A stretch of DNA of 56,298 nucleotides from an uncultured Eggerthellaceae bacterium. Lineage in GTDB: Bacteria > Actinomycetota > Coriobacteriia > Coriobacteriales > Eggerthellaceae. The notes under the pieces are model-generated. The model was not told where the DNA came from. It was given only the letters and a program-made list of their open reading frames with translations, and did no database searches. Each line of letters opens with the position of its first letter. Position 1 is the first letter of the stretch. This document shows, piece after piece, positions 47,042-56,298 of this stretch. A program made the translations under genes and the position numbers. Location: contig CAJURZ010000006.1 in assembly GCA_910588905.1 (NCBI GenBank), positions 1-56,298 on the forward strand. Direction: 5' to 3'.

Positions 47042-48888
47042 TGGAAGAGCAACGTCAACGCGTCCATCATAGCTACATCTGGCTGGGCAGCCTTCGCTCG
47101 TTGGGCTGGGTGCTGCTCGTCTTGATCGTAGGGTCGTTCTCTTCCCTTGCGAGCTTCTTCACCACGTTCACCAGCGGGCCTCAGAACGCTCTCGCTTTGG
47201 CCCTCATCCTGGGTTTGATCATCGGCGGCGTGATCGTGCTCTTCGGTTTAGTGGTAGGCATCCATGCCTGGACCTACCGACACCTCTGGTACGAACTAGG
47301 GCCCGAGGAATTCAGCCTGTATTCGGGTATCTTCACGAAGAAGCGCATGCATGTGCCCTATGCGAAGATCCAGTCCGTAGATCAGAAAGCCAGCCTCATC
47401 CAGCGCATCTTCGGGGTGTGCAACATCTCCATCGACACAGCGGGCGGCGCAACCAATAACGCCATCCTCGTCCCCTACCTCACCAAGCAGCAGGCAGACA
47501 CCTTGCGCTTAGGCCTGTATGCTCGCAAGCAGCAGGCCGCGGCTCCTGCACAGGCAGCGGCGGGAGTGCCAGTGGCACCGGCGATGAGCCCTGCGGTCAT
47601 GGCGAGCGGGACGGCTGGGGTTGCCGTGGCGAATGGGGCCGTATCGGCTACGGTGCCCAGTGTTCCTGCGGCCCCTGATGCACCGGGCTCCCAAGGCAAC
47701 ATCCTGGACACCGGTGTAGCGGTGTGGGATCAGGTGGGCGGTATCTTCGCGGGGGATGTGGTGAACCATGAGCCCGTCTCCTTTGAGTACAGGCTCTCTA
47801 ATAAGGAGCTGATCCTCACAGGCCTCTCCAACAGCGGCGGCTTCGTGGTGGCGGTGATGGTGGCGATCGCAGGTTTAGCTCAGTTCATCAGCGGCGCCTT
47901 CGACATCTTCCCCGAAAGCGGTGACCTCATCACAGGCACCCTGGCCACTTCCTCGGAGCTCTTCGGCCTGGAGGCGGTCATCGCCGTGAGCGCTTTGGCC
48001 CTCATCGGCGTAGCGTTGGTGGTGTGGCTCCTCTCCGTCCTGAACGCCTGCCTGTCCTTTGGCGGCTTCCACGCGCGGCGTCGTGGGGGTCGGATCGAGA
48101 TAGAGCGCGGCTTGCTCCAGCATCAGACCCAAAGCGTCAGCATCGACCGCATCCAATCAGTGATCGTGAAGCAGACCTTCGTTCGCAAGCTCATGGGCTA
48201 TTGCGAACTTAGCCTAGGCAAAGTGGATGCTGCCAGCCCTGAGGATCAATCCGATCAGGGAAGATCCTTGGCTCAGAACGGCATCGTGATCCATCCGTTC
48301 CTCAAGAAGGCCCGCGTACAGGAGATCCTGGACGGCCTGGTACCGGAATTCGCTGACATTCCCACAGACGAGCAAAAGCTGGCGAAGGCTGCCTTGCGCC
48401 GGGGTCTGATCCGGCGCTGCCTTTGGCAGGGCGGAGGCTTCTGGCTCCTGGTAGTGGCGGCATTGCTGCTGGCGGGGATATCCTTTGCCCAGAGCGAAGG
48501 CATCTTCAGCGTCACCGTGGATGATCTGATGGCTGTGTATTGCCTGACCATAGCAGCTTACCTGCTGATAGGTCTAGGCGTACTGCTCATGGTGCTCGAT
48601 GTTGTGCGCACGGTGCTCTGGTATCGAGAATCCAGCTTCGCGGTGAATCGACGCTTCATGCGTCTTGTGAACGGGGGGCTTTCTACGGAGAGCATCACCT
48701 TTCCCCGGGTGAAGATCCAGTACGGATTCACGAAGGCGAATCCGCTGCAGCGCAGGGCGAAGACGGCCACGATCAATGCTTGCACAGCAGCGGGCGTGGG
48801 AGGGAGCACCGCCTCTCTGGTGGATGTCACGGAAGCGGCTGCGGCTACGTGGCTGGAGTGGCTCAAGCCTCGCAGGCCTCAGAGGTAG
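47041..48888 (+). CDS. Multi-domain PH-domain membrane protein (YdbT-like)
   Basis: 615 aa. Three bPH2-like segments, each after paired hydrophobic helices: near residues ~85-155 (YELGPEEFSLYSGIFTKKR, IQSVDQKASLIQRIFG), ~320-400 (RIEIERGLLQHQTQSVSID) and near ~530-600 (YRESSFAVNRRFMRLVNGGLS). The Ala/Pro linker 160-235 is low complexity. Partner of the preceding gene by translational coupling. Envelope role unproven. Confidence 0.8.
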   Translation: MEEQRQRVHHSYIWLGSLRSLGWVLLVLIVGSFSSLASFFTTFTSGPQNALALALILGLIIGGVIVLFGLVVGIHAWTYRHLWYELGPEEFSLYSGIFTKKRMHVPYAKIQSVDQKASLIQRIFGVCNISIDTAGGATNNAILVPYLTKQQADTLRLGLYARKQQAAAPAQAAAGVPVAPAMSPAVMASGTAGVAVANGAVSATVPSVPAAPDAPGSQGNILDTGVAVWDQVGGIFAGDVVNHEPVSFEYRLSNKELILTGLSNSGGFVVAVMVAIAGLAQFISGAFDIFPESGDLITGTLATSSELFGLEAVIAVSALALIGVALVVWLLSVLNACLSFGGFHARRRGGRIEIERGLLQHQTQSVSIDRIQSVIVKQTFVRKLMGYCELSLGKVDAASPEDQSDQGRSLAQNGIVIHPFLKKARVQEILDGLVPEFADIPTDEQKLAKAALRRGLIRRCLWQGGGFWLLVVAALLLAGISFAQSEGIFSVTVDDLMAVYCLTIAAYLLIGLGVLLMVLDVVRTVLWYRESSFAVNRRFMRLVNGGLSTESITFPRVKIQYGFTKANPLQRRAKTATINACTAAGVGGSTASLVDVTEAAAATWLEWLKPRRPQR

Positions 48889-49000
48889 CGGCATCAATAG
48901 AGGCAGTCGGGGGGGTGCTCGGTCTTAGTCCTGACGGGCATCCCTCGGTATCTTTCAGAGTGCTTCCGCTATCATGTTCCTGCTCAGGGAAGGAGGCGCG

Positions 49001-51352
49001 ATGGATGAGATCGAAGGGTTGCTCAATACCTGCAAGGTATTGTTCGACAACAGTCTGCAAGCAGTGGGCGTTGCTCGTGTTCTGGTAGACGACCAAGGCG
49101 AACCCTACGATTTCCATTACGAATACCTCAACCAATCCATGGCGAATGTCAGCGGCGCTGCTATCGAAGATCTCATAGGCATCAATGCCTATGAGTATTG
49201 GGGCAATGATGACATGAGCTGGCTGAACCATTTCGCAGATGCGGCGTTCCAGGGCAAAGCCAGCGAATTCGAGACCGTAGCCATCCTCTTCGAGCAGTTC
49301 CATCATGTCTATGTGACGCCTTTTGCGCCGGGGTACTGCACCTTTGTGATCCAAGATGTCACCGAATGGCTGGACAAGGATCCGGCCATGGACGACGATC
49401 TTGCCGTGGGTTTGTTCTACCTGGATCTGCGCACCCTGCGTCTGATGCTCTCCTCCAGGACCCAAGAGCGCTATGGTTTCGAAAAGCGCTATATCCCTGT
49501 GGCCACCTTTGCAGAGCGTCTCTTCCAACCCGAGGAGGCTTCGCTCATCCAATGGCAGGCGGAGCGGTTACCCCTCGAGGTGCGCAACATCCACTTCGAA
49601 GGTCGATCCAAGGACGGACGATGGCTGCGGCTCAATTCCAGCCCCATCGTCCAGTCAGAGCGCTTCGTGTCCTGCCTGATCGAAGATGTGACCGGCCTCA
49701 AGGAGGCTGAGGAGCGTAGCGCCCACCGGATGGATGTCATCGAAAGCCTTACGCGTGAGAACTTCGCGCTCTTCGTGGTGGATATGGTTTCCGGTCAGGT
49801 GGATATCTATTGCCAAGCCGAAGACATGCTTGGGGAGGGATTCGTTCGCTCTCTGGTTGACGACAGCTATGGCGAAGAGCGGGAACGCTATCTTCGCACG
49901 GTGGTTGCTCCGGACGACTACGATCAGGTTTCCGCGGCCATCAGCCGAGAAGGCCTTGAGGCATTCTTCGCGTCAGGGGAGCTAGAATCCACGGTCACGT
50001 TCCGACGGATCCTCAACGATGAGGAGAACCACGTAGAGGTTCGCATCCTGAGCCTTTCCGGACATCCACGTACAGCGGTGCTGGCCGTGCGCAATATCCA
50101 TGCTGAGATAAAAGAGCAGCTCCGACAGAAACGTGCGCTCCAGAAGGCGCTTGAGCTGGCCCAGCACGCCAGCGCGGCTAAATCGACCTTTCTCACGAAC
50201 ATGTCCCACGATTTCCGCACCCCTATGAACTCCATTGTGGGCTTCACGGATCTTGCTCTCGAGCATACAGACGATCCGGCACGCATGGCCGATCACTTGC
50301 GAAAGATCAAGCGGTCGAGCAATCATCTCCTCTCCCTCATCAATGACGTCTTAGATGTGAGCCGCATCGAGAGCGGTGCCATCAGCCTTGAAGAGGAAGA
50401 ATTGGACCTGGGAGATCTTGCTCAGGAGATGGAGGACATCTTCTCAGGAGAGGCCTTGCGTAAGACCATCAGCTTCACCGTTGATGTTTCGCGCCTGCGC
50501 CGCACGAAAGTAGTGGCTGACCGGCAGCACATCGGGCAGATCCTGGTGAATCTCATTGGCAATGCATTCAAGTTCACGAGCGAAGGCGGCTCTGTTTCCG
50601 TCGCGTTCGACGAGTTCAACGAAGCCCAAGCGAACTACGGTGCCCATGTGCCTGACGGCTATGGGCGTTTCGAGTTCATCGTCACCGATACAGGCTGCGG
50701 CATGGTGCCGGAATTCCTTGAGCGCCTCTTCGTTCCCTATGAGCGTGATGGCTTGGGCGAGGTCAATGCCACAGAGGGAACGGGCTTGGGGATGCCCATC
50801 ACCAAGAATCTAGTCGAGCTTCTGGGCGGGGATATCGAAGTCAAGAGCGAGGTAGGGAAGGGGAGCGAATTCGTGGTCACCCTACCCTTGCGCTTGGCAT
50901 CAGCGGTGACCGAGCAGGACGCTCCTGCCAGCCAAGCCCCTTCGCTCCCTGTAGAGGTTTCCGTCTCTGATTTCTCAGGCAAACGGGCGCTGGTGGTAGA
51001 CGATGATGACCTTTCCCGGGAGATCACCCATGAGATTCTCCAGAAGGTGGGCTTCGCGGTGGATGAGGCTGCCGATGGCACTGGAGCCGTAGACAAGGTG
51101 CTGACGTCCAACCCCTCTACCTACGACGTGGTGTTGATGGATATGCGCATGCCAAAGATGAGTGGAGATGAGGCAGCCCAGATCATCCACGCTGCAGACC
51201 GAGAAGACCTCCAACAGCTGCCCATCATCGCGCTCACAGCAGACGCCTTCGAAGAGGGTCGCAAACGCAGTCATCGGGCTGGCATGGTGGCCCATATCAC
51301 GAAGCCGTTCAAGCGCAAGGAGTTGCTAGACCTCCTGGCCCGATTCACATAG
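49001..51352 (+). CDS. Hybrid sensor histidine kinase with receiver domain
   Basis: 783 aa from ATG 49001 with AAGGAGGC upstream. N-terminal PAS-like modules (~5-115 with a DVTEWL end; ~140-255) without membrane helices, so a cytosolic sensor. HisKA with His403 in NMSHDFRTPMNS, HATPase N-box NLIGNAFKFTS and G-box GTGLGMPITKNL (~600), and a receiver domain with D714 in VVLMDMRMP and K in ITKPFKRK. Lies alone with no adjacent regulator, so the output may be an Hpt protein elsewhere. Ligand unknown. Confidence 0.9.
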   Translation: MDEIEGLLNTCKVLFDNSLQAVGVARVLVDDQGEPYDFHYEYLNQSMANVSGAAIEDLIGINAYEYWGNDDMSWLNHFADAAFQGKASEFETVAILFEQFHHVYVTPFAPGYCTFVIQDVTEWLDKDPAMDDDLAVGLFYLDLRTLRLMLSSRTQERYGFEKRYIPVATFAERLFQPEEASLIQWQAERLPLEVRNIHFEGRSKDGRWLRLNSSPIVQSERFVSCLIEDVTGLKEAEERSAHRMDVIESLTRENFALFVVDMVSGQVDIYCQAEDMLGEGFVRSLVDDSYGEERERYLRTVVAPDDYDQVSAAISREGLEAFFASGELESTVTFRRILNDEENHVEVRILSLSGHPRTAVLAVRNIHAEIKEQLRQKRALQKALELAQHASAAKSTFLTNMSHDFRTPMNSIVGFTDLALEHTDDPARMADHLRKIKRSSNHLLSLINDVLDVSRIESGAISLEEEELDLGDLAQEMEDIFSGEALRKTISFTVDVSRLRRTKVVADRQHIGQILVNLIGNAFKFTSEGGSVSVAFDEFNEAQANYGAHVPDGYGRFEFIVTDTGCGMVPEFLERLFVPYERDGLGEVNATEGTGLGMPITKNLVELLGGDIEVKSEVGKGSEFVVTLPLRLASAVTEQDAPASQAPSLPVEVSVSDFSGKRALVVDDDDLSREITHEILQKVGFAVDEAADGTGAVDKVLTSNPSTYDVVLMDMRMPKMSGDEAAQIIHAADREDLQQLPIIALTADAFEEGRKRSHRAGMVAHITKPFKRKELLDLLARFT

Positions 51353-51385
51353 GCCGATCGCGCGTGATCCTGGGACGTATCGGCT

Positions 51386-51814
51386 TCAAGGGGTCAGGGT
51401 GCGTTCGATATATTCCACGGCATCTCGGAGGGCGCGCAGGGCGCAGGCATCATCGCGGAAGCTAACGGTGATCAGCGCCAACCCTTCGGATTCGCTCACC
51501 CAGGTGGTATGGCCCGCAAAGGTGGCTGCGGTCTCATCGGGAGTCTGGGCCACCTGTAAGTCGATGATGAGGTGTTCCAGCAGGTGCGCCAGGGAGGTGT
51601 GTTCCAGCACGCTGGCGAAGGTGGGACCGTGGGGGTTCACGCAGGCGTGGAGTGGCAGCTGAGGGAAATCCGCCACTACCCGTTGGGCTAACTGCGGGTT
51701 CGTGTACCGCGCGTCCGGCCGCAGCCGTACGCAAGCGGTCAGCTTCCCAGGCGAGATGGCAAGGCGCTCCACCGTGACGGGGGCCACCGTTCCATATGAT
51801 CCCATGCGCTCCAT
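51386..51814 (-). CDS. Small protein resembling cyanophycin synthetase N-terminal domain
   Basis: 142 aa from ATG 51812-51814 (no good ribosome site; GATAAT 11 nt upstream suggests a short leader). Segment HTSLAHLLEHLIIDLQ near ~72-87 resembles the H-x-x-E-H-x-x-x-x-L-Q core of the CphA N-terminal domain. Central beta strands (LTACVRLRPDARYTNPQ) and C-terminal helix. No ATP-grasp or Mur-ligase part follows, so it is not a cyanophycin synthetase. Standalone domain of unknown role. Confidence 0.5.
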   Translation of the reverse strand: MERMGSYGTVAPVTVERLAISPGKLTACVRLRPDARYTNPQLAQRVVADFPQLPLHACVNPHGPTFASVLEHTSLAHLLEHLIIDLQVAQTPDETAATFAGHTTWVSESEGLALITVSFRDDACALRALRDAVEYIERTLTP

Positions 51815-51959
51815 GATGGTCGATGATTATCGCAGGGGCACGGTGCATTTGCCACCCCGTTCAAGGGGCTGAGGGGCTGCTGTGCCCAAGAGCCCGGGAA
51901 AGTGGTTGTAGAATAGCGGTCGCTTTCGCAAAGATCGAGCACTATCAGGAGCTGCCTTC

Positions 51960-53768
51960 ATGAAGCAAGAGAATATCCGCAACGTTGCCATCATCGCCCA
52001 TGTTGACCACGGCAAGACCACGCTCGTGGATCGGCTGCTCTGGGCTTCCCATGTGTTCCGCGAGAATCAGCAGGTGGAAGAGCGCGTGCTTGACTCCAAT
52101 GACCAAGAACGCGAACGCGGCATCACCATCCTGTCCAAGAACATCTCCATCGCCTACAAGGGCGTCAAGATCAACGTGATAGACACGCCCGGCCACGCTG
52201 ACTTCGGCGGCGAGGTAGAGCGCGTGCTCAATATGGCCGACGGCGCTCTGCTCATTGTGGATGCCTATGAGGGGCCGAAGCCCCAGACACGCTTCGTCCT
52301 GTCCCATGCCTTGGAGCGCGGACTTCGCATCGTGGTGGTCGTGAACAAGATCGACCGTCCCAATGCTGATCCGGAAGGTGCGGTGGATAAGGTATTCGAT
52401 CTCATGGTCGAACTGGGGGCATCCGACACCCAGTTGGATTTCCCGGTCATCTACGCTTCGGCAGTGAATGGCTATGCCCGCCGGGAGCCGAACGATGGCA
52501 ACGCTGACATGGTGCCTTTGCTCGATACCATCCTGGAAGAGATCCCCGCGCCTGAGGTGGATGAGGATGCTCCGTTGGCTCTGCAGATCTGCACGGTCGA
52601 CCATTCCAGCTACGAAGGGCGCATCGGTGTGGGGCGTCTGCACAGCGGTGTCATCCATGAGAAGGAGAACGTGCTGGTGGTGAAGCCGGATGGCAGCCAG
52701 AAGACAGCACAGATCCGCAAGGTATACACCTTCGAGAACCTGGGCAAAGCCGAAGTGGATGCAGGGGTGGCAGGAGATATCGTGGCCGTCATCGGCATCG
52801 AGGACGCTGATATCGGGGACATCGTGACCGATCCTGAGAGCCCTGTGGAGATGGCGCCCCTCGCGGTGGAGGAGCCCACCATGGCCGTGGTCTTCGAAGC
52901 CTCCACCTCTCCTCTCGTAGGTCGCGAAGGTGACATCGTAGGTGCTCGCCAGCTGAAGGAGCGTCTGCTGCGTGAAAAGGAGAGCAACATCTCCATGCGC
53001 ATCAACGAATTGGAAGACAAGAGCGGCATCGAGGTGGCCGGGCGCGGCGTGCTGCACCTGTCCGTGCTCATGGAGACCATGCGGCGGGAGGGCTTCGAGT
53101 TCCAGGTAGGACGCCCCCGGGTGGTATACAAGACGGAGAACGGGCAGAAGCTGGAGCCCATCGAAGAGGCCACCATCGACGTACCCAACGACTACGCAGG
53201 CAAGGCCATCGAGGTCATGGGAACCGCAGGCGGCATCATGGAGGACATGGCTTCGGACGAGACCATGACCCACCTCACCTTCCGCATCCCCACTCGTGGC
53301 ACCATGGGCCTGAAGACGCGCATCCTGAATGCCACCCATGGCGAAGCGGTGCTGTTCCACCACTTCCTGGAGTACGGGCCCTATTCCGGTGAGATGACCG
53401 GTCGCAAGAACGGCGGCATGATCGCCATGTCCACAGGTAAGGCAGTGGCCTACGCCTTGGATACGCTGCAAGAGCGCGGACGGCTGTTCGTGGGACCGGG
53501 GGACGAGTGCTACGAGGGGATGATCGTGGGCGAGTCTGCCAAAGAGGGTGACATGGTGGTGAACGTGGAGAAGACGAAGAACCTGGGGAACCAGCGCTCC
53601 TCCACGGCAGATAAGGCCATTCAGCTCACGCCTCCGGTGACCTTCACCCTGGAGGAAGCACTGGAGTACATCGAAGACGATGAGCTGGTGGAGGTCACTC
53701 CCGAAAGCGTTCGCTTGCGCAAGCGCTTGCTGTCTGCCACTGACCGCAAGAAGGCTGCGAAGAAGTAA
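51960..53768 (+). CDS. typA: GTPase TypA/BipA
   Basis: 602 aa with CAGGAG upstream. G1 AHVDHGKTT (~14), G2 region RERGITI (~57), G3 DTPGHADFGGE (~75), G4 NKIDRP (~129), G5 SA near ~165, then TypA-type domains with RGTMGLKTRILN and a C-terminal EVTPESVRLRKRLL. Full length. Ribosome-associated translation factor for stress and assembly. Upstream TAGAAT with TG (51907-51914) is an extended -10 candidate. Confidence 0.95.
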   Translation: MKQENIRNVAIIAHVDHGKTTLVDRLLWASHVFRENQQVEERVLDSNDQERERGITILSKNISIAYKGVKINVIDTPGHADFGGEVERVLNMADGALLIVDAYEGPKPQTRFVLSHALERGLRIVVVVNKIDRPNADPEGAVDKVFDLMVELGASDTQLDFPVIYASAVNGYARREPNDGNADMVPLLDTILEEIPAPEVDEDAPLALQICTVDHSSYEGRIGVGRLHSGVIHEKENVLVVKPDGSQKTAQIRKVYTFENLGKAEVDAGVAGDIVAVIGIEDADIGDIVTDPESPVEMAPLAVEEPTMAVVFEASTSPLVGREGDIVGARQLKERLLREKESNISMRINELEDKSGIEVAGRGVLHLSVLMETMRREGFEFQVGRPRVVYKTENGQKLEPIEEATIDVPNDYAGKAIEVMGTAGGIMEDMASDETMTHLTFRIPTRGTMGLKTRILNATHGEAVLFHHFLEYGPYSGEMTGRKNGGMIAMSTGKAVAYALDTLQERGRLFVGPGDECYEGMIVGESAKEGDMVVNVEKTKNLGNQRSSTADKAIQLTPPVTFTLEEALEYIEDDELVEVTPESVRLRKRLLSATDRKKAAKK

Positions 53769-53815
53769 CCCGGCATCAAGATCGGACGCCTGTGCTCGCC
53801 TTTGCGCTCAGCGGG

Positions 53816-54478
53816 TCATGCCCACTGGCCGCGGGTGGGGCACAGGTCTCCGATGATGCATTCAGCACAGCGAGGGTGACGGGCGCGACAGAACTCGCGG
53901 CCGAAATGGACCCACTGGTGGTTCACATAGAGCCAATCGCTGCGAGGGAATACCTTCAAGAGGATATCCTCTACCTTTTGAGGCGTGTTCGCCGAGGGTC
54001 CTGCCAGCTTCAGCCGGTGAGCGATGCGGTACACATGAGTGTCTACGGCGATGCCCTGAGGGTCTTTGAATGCTTCGCACATGACGCAGTTAGCCGTCTT
54101 GCGTCCCACGCCCGGAAGCTTCTGCAGAAGATCCACGTCAGCAGGCACCTCTCCGCCGAACTCTCCCATGACGGTCTGCGCCAACGCCACCAGATTCTTC
54201 GCCTTAGCGCGAAAGAAGCCGAGCGAATGGATGATCTCCTCGATCTGGGCCGGATGAGCCTGGGCCATGGCTTGAGGGGTAGGAAAGCGCTCGAAGAGCG
54301 CGGGCGTTACCTTGTTGACGGCGGCATCGGTGCATTGGGCTGAGAGCACCACGGCTACGGTCAGTTGGAAGGGCGTCTGGTAATCAAGGGAGGCCTTTCC
54401 GGGGCCGTAGTAGTCGAACATACGAGCTTCGATGAGCGCCGCGCGCTCCCGCTTCGATGCCAAGGACTCCCGGGCCAC
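53816..54478 (-). CDS. nth: Endonuclease III
   Basis: 220 aa; GTG 54476-54478 is chosen because AGGAG lies 5 bases upstream; GTG at 54484 (GTGA overlap with pgi stop) is an alternative. HhH motif LQKLPGVGRKTANCV with catalytic K, D in VDTHVYRIAHRL, and the C-x6-C-x2-C-x5-C iron-sulfur cluster in CRARHPRCAECIIGDLC at the end. Removes oxidised pyrimidines. Follows pgi by 3 nt and is probably cotranscribed. Confidence 0.95.
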   Translation of the reverse strand: MARESLASKRERAALIEARMFDYYGPGKASLDYQTPFQLTVAVVLSAQCTDAAVNKVTPALFERFPTPQAMAQAHPAQIEEIIHSLGFFRAKAKNLVALAQTVMGEFGGEVPADVDLLQKLPGVGRKTANCVMCEAFKDPQGIAVDTHVYRIAHRLKLAGPSANTPQKVEDILLKVFPRSDWLYVNHQWVHFGREFCRARHPRCAECIIGDLCPTRGQWA

Positions 54479-54480
54479 GG

Positions 54481-56280
54481 TCACTCCTGGCCTGTCATAT
54501 CCTCAAGGGATTCGAACGGTTCCAGCTCTCGCTCGACCACCGCATCTTCGATGGCGCACTGGATCACCTGGGCTAGCATGCGCAAGGTGACGCCAGAGTT
54601 GTCCGGGAGATGCAGGCTGACCACGCGACGATCTCGTTCGGCCAGGGCCATCATGTCACCCACCGCTTGCGCCTTCGCCAGCGCTCCCAGAGAGGGCGCC
54701 TCGCATCCTTCAGGAAGCGGGACATCCTTCAGCTCATCAGCCGAGAGGGTCAGGAACACCCCGCAGTTCGGGCCGCCCTTTTGCAGCTGGCCCGTGGAAT
54801 GTAGATAGCGAGGCCCTACCTCCAAGCAGGAGACCACGCCGAACTGGCTGGCAACCTGATGGCGGATGGTCTCCAGCGCCTCGCGGCGCCCTTCGCCCGT
54901 GAAGGGGAGGAACGCATTCAGCGCGAAGTAATCTCCCGGTTCAAGGGACAAGAACAGGTTGAGCAGCGTGTCGTAGAGCCGGGTGCACTCGGCGAACATC
55001 GGCGCTTGGCGCACTTCCACCTGGCCCATATCCACGTCTTCCGTGAACGGCTCTACGTAGTCCGGGTCAGGGATGCCCGCGCTCAGGTTCTCTAGCACCA
55101 CGGCTTTGGTGGAAGCCACGTCAGGCTGGTCGAAGGGGCTCACCTTCATCAGATAGCCGCACATGGCAATGGCGTATTCCCACATCACGAAATGCTCCGC
55201 CAACTCCATGACGCTGTCTATCTTGTAGTTCTGACGCGGGATGTTCGGATCTATGTAGGCTAGGGACATCTCGAAGTTGCGGCTTTCGTCCCAGAGGTCG
55301 GTCTTGGTCTGATACATGATGACGGAGCGATCCCCGGGATCCTCGGTCAGCAGCAGAGAATCCACCTCGATGTTCGGCAAGATGCCCTGACCGTTCTTGC
55401 CGAGGGATTCTGCGACCAGCTGCTCTATCCACAGGCCCAGCACGCGACCGCGCTTCGGGGTCAGGAAGCTGAACTTGTTGCGGCCTTGCTGATAGTTGTC
55501 GAACAGGAATGCTGCCAAGTTGATGGCGGGATTGTCGATGGCATCCTCAGAGCAGCGCACTTCGGCTTCCCGGGCATGGGCCAAGAACTCTGAAAGGTCG
55601 ATGCCTACCAAAGCTGCAGGCAACAGTCCGAAGACGGTAAGAGCGGAGAAGCGGCCTCCCACTTCGGGCAGGCCATGGAACACCCGTCGCCACCCTTCGC
55701 TCTGGGCCAATTGGTCCAGACTCGTGCCAGGATCCGTGATGGCCACGAGATGCTTTGCCATGGTGGCGCCCATTTCCGGCCCATATTCTGCTCGGATGGC
55801 AGCCAATAGGCTTCGCGGCTCTATGGTCCCGCCGCTCTTCGAAGAGATGATGAAGAGGGTCTTCTTCGGATCGCAGCCAGCATAGAGCTCACGGATGCGT
55901 ACCGGAGAGTCAGAATCCAGCGTGCGGAAGCGCAAGCGATTGTTGTCCTGCTGGTTGTATTTCGTGATGGTCATGGGCGCTTGGGTAGAGCCACCTTGGC
56001 CGATGAGCACCACGGTATCGATGCCGTCAGCGGCTATCTCGTCAGCGAAGCGCGTGAGCTCATCGATGTTGCAGCCGGGGTTGGCGGCCAGGTCGGTCCA
56101 GCCCATGAAGCCGCGGGCGAATTCCTTGGCCTCTTCTGAGAAGTCATACAGCGTTGCATCCTTCTTGAGGATGCGGCTTGCCACGTAATCCTTCACCAAG
56201 GTCTTTGCGGAAGGATAGAGCTTTTCCATGTCTCCGGAGATCATGTTCCAGCCTTTCGGGTTCCAAGTAAAGTTGCTCAC
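54481..56280 (-). CDS. pgi: Glucose-6-phosphate isomerase
   Basis: 599 aa from GTG 56278-56280. SIS motifs IGQGGSTQAPM (~98) and ISSKSGGTIEPRS (~148), then SALTVFGLLPAAL, and LHSTGQLQKGGPN near ~505, the active-site region of PGI of the type also found fused to transaldolase. Length fits. Interconverts glucose-6-phosphate and fructose-6-phosphate, working with Fbp. The upstream region is cut by the window edge; GGATGG gives a weak ribosome site. Confidence 0.93.
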   Translation of the reverse strand: MSNFTWNPKGWNMISGDMEKLYPSAKTLVKDYVASRILKKDATLYDFSEEAKEFARGFMGWTDLAANPGCNIDELTRFADEIAADGIDTVVLIGQGGSTQAPMTITKYNQQDNNRLRFRTLDSDSPVRIRELYAGCDPKKTLFIISSKSGGTIEPRSLLAAIRAEYGPEMGATMAKHLVAITDPGTSLDQLAQSEGWRRVFHGLPEVGGRFSALTVFGLLPAALVGIDLSEFLAHAREAEVRCSEDAIDNPAINLAAFLFDNYQQGRNKFSFLTPKRGRVLGLWIEQLVAESLGKNGQGILPNIEVDSLLLTEDPGDRSVIMYQTKTDLWDESRNFEMSLAYIDPNIPRQNYKIDSVMELAEHFVMWEYAIAMCGYLMKVSPFDQPDVASTKAVVLENLSAGIPDPDYVEPFTEDVDMGQVEVRQAPMFAECTRLYDTLLNLFLSLEPGDYFALNAFLPFTGEGRREALETIRHQVASQFGVVSCLEVGPRYLHSTGQLQKGGPNCGVFLTLSADELKDVPLPEGCEAPSLGALAKAQAVGDMMALAERDRRVVSLHLPDNSGVTLRMLAQVIQCAIEDAVVERELEPFESLEDMTGQE

Positions 56281-56298
56281 AATTCTACCATCCCCGGG

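Overview
The window suggests a high-GC actinobacterium, most likely a gut Coriobacteriia member (inference from codon usage, gene content and frequent GTG or leaderless starts; no rRNA or other marker is present to prove it). Two blocks are visible. Positions 1 to about 31.7 kb are the right-hand part of a tailed siphovirus-type prophage whose left end lies outside the window. Positions about 31.7 to 56.3 kb are ordinary chromosome.

Prophage, read from right to left because nearly all its genes are on the minus strand. A large serine integrase (30219-31760, +) and a small XRE repressor (29821-30210, +) diverge from the early operon across a compact control region (29634-29820). There a 17-bp palindromic operator fills the spacer of the leftward promoter. 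The early operon (29631 down to about 21135) carries small unknown proteins, a Cro/excisionase-like HTH protein, a gene broken by one in-frame TAA (28315-28512), a RusA resolvase, a ParB-like protein, DUF1351, a Bet/RecT annealing protein, a DnaD-like initiator with 12-bp iterons inside its gene (probable origin), and a DnaC-like loader. A modification/HNH block follows (two DNA methyltransferases, two HNH proteins, DUF4406). Then come packaging and head genes (terminase with a small-subunit-like N-terminus, portal, a minor capsid protein with a zincin motif, scaffold, major capsid, connectors) and tail genes (tail tube with a Big2 domain, chaperones, 899-aa tape measure, Dit, Tal-like, BppU-like, DUF6273-like). 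The last gene runs off the left edge. No lysis gene is in the window.

The last 16 codons of the integrase lie in a hairpin-rich repeat, a second copy of which sits in the chromosome at 37628-37818. The prophage therefore probably inserted beside or into a dispersed hairpin element, and the integrase borrowed its C-terminus from host DNA. The chromosomal copy is part of a 0.6-kb intergenic island built almost entirely of palindromes.

The chromosomal block encodes an LEA-like small protein, an OFA-type MFS transporter, a YvlD-type membrane protein, a DUF6020 membrane protein, a YolD-like/Y-family polymerase pair, a cation-efflux transporter, a sodium:solute symporter, galE, small conserved proteins, a CPA2 antiporter, class III fructose-1,6-bisphosphatase, two bacterial PH-domain membrane proteins, a hybrid histidine kinase, a small protein resembling the N-terminus of cyanophycin synthetase, typA, nth and pgi. 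Most are single-gene or two-gene units on alternating strands.
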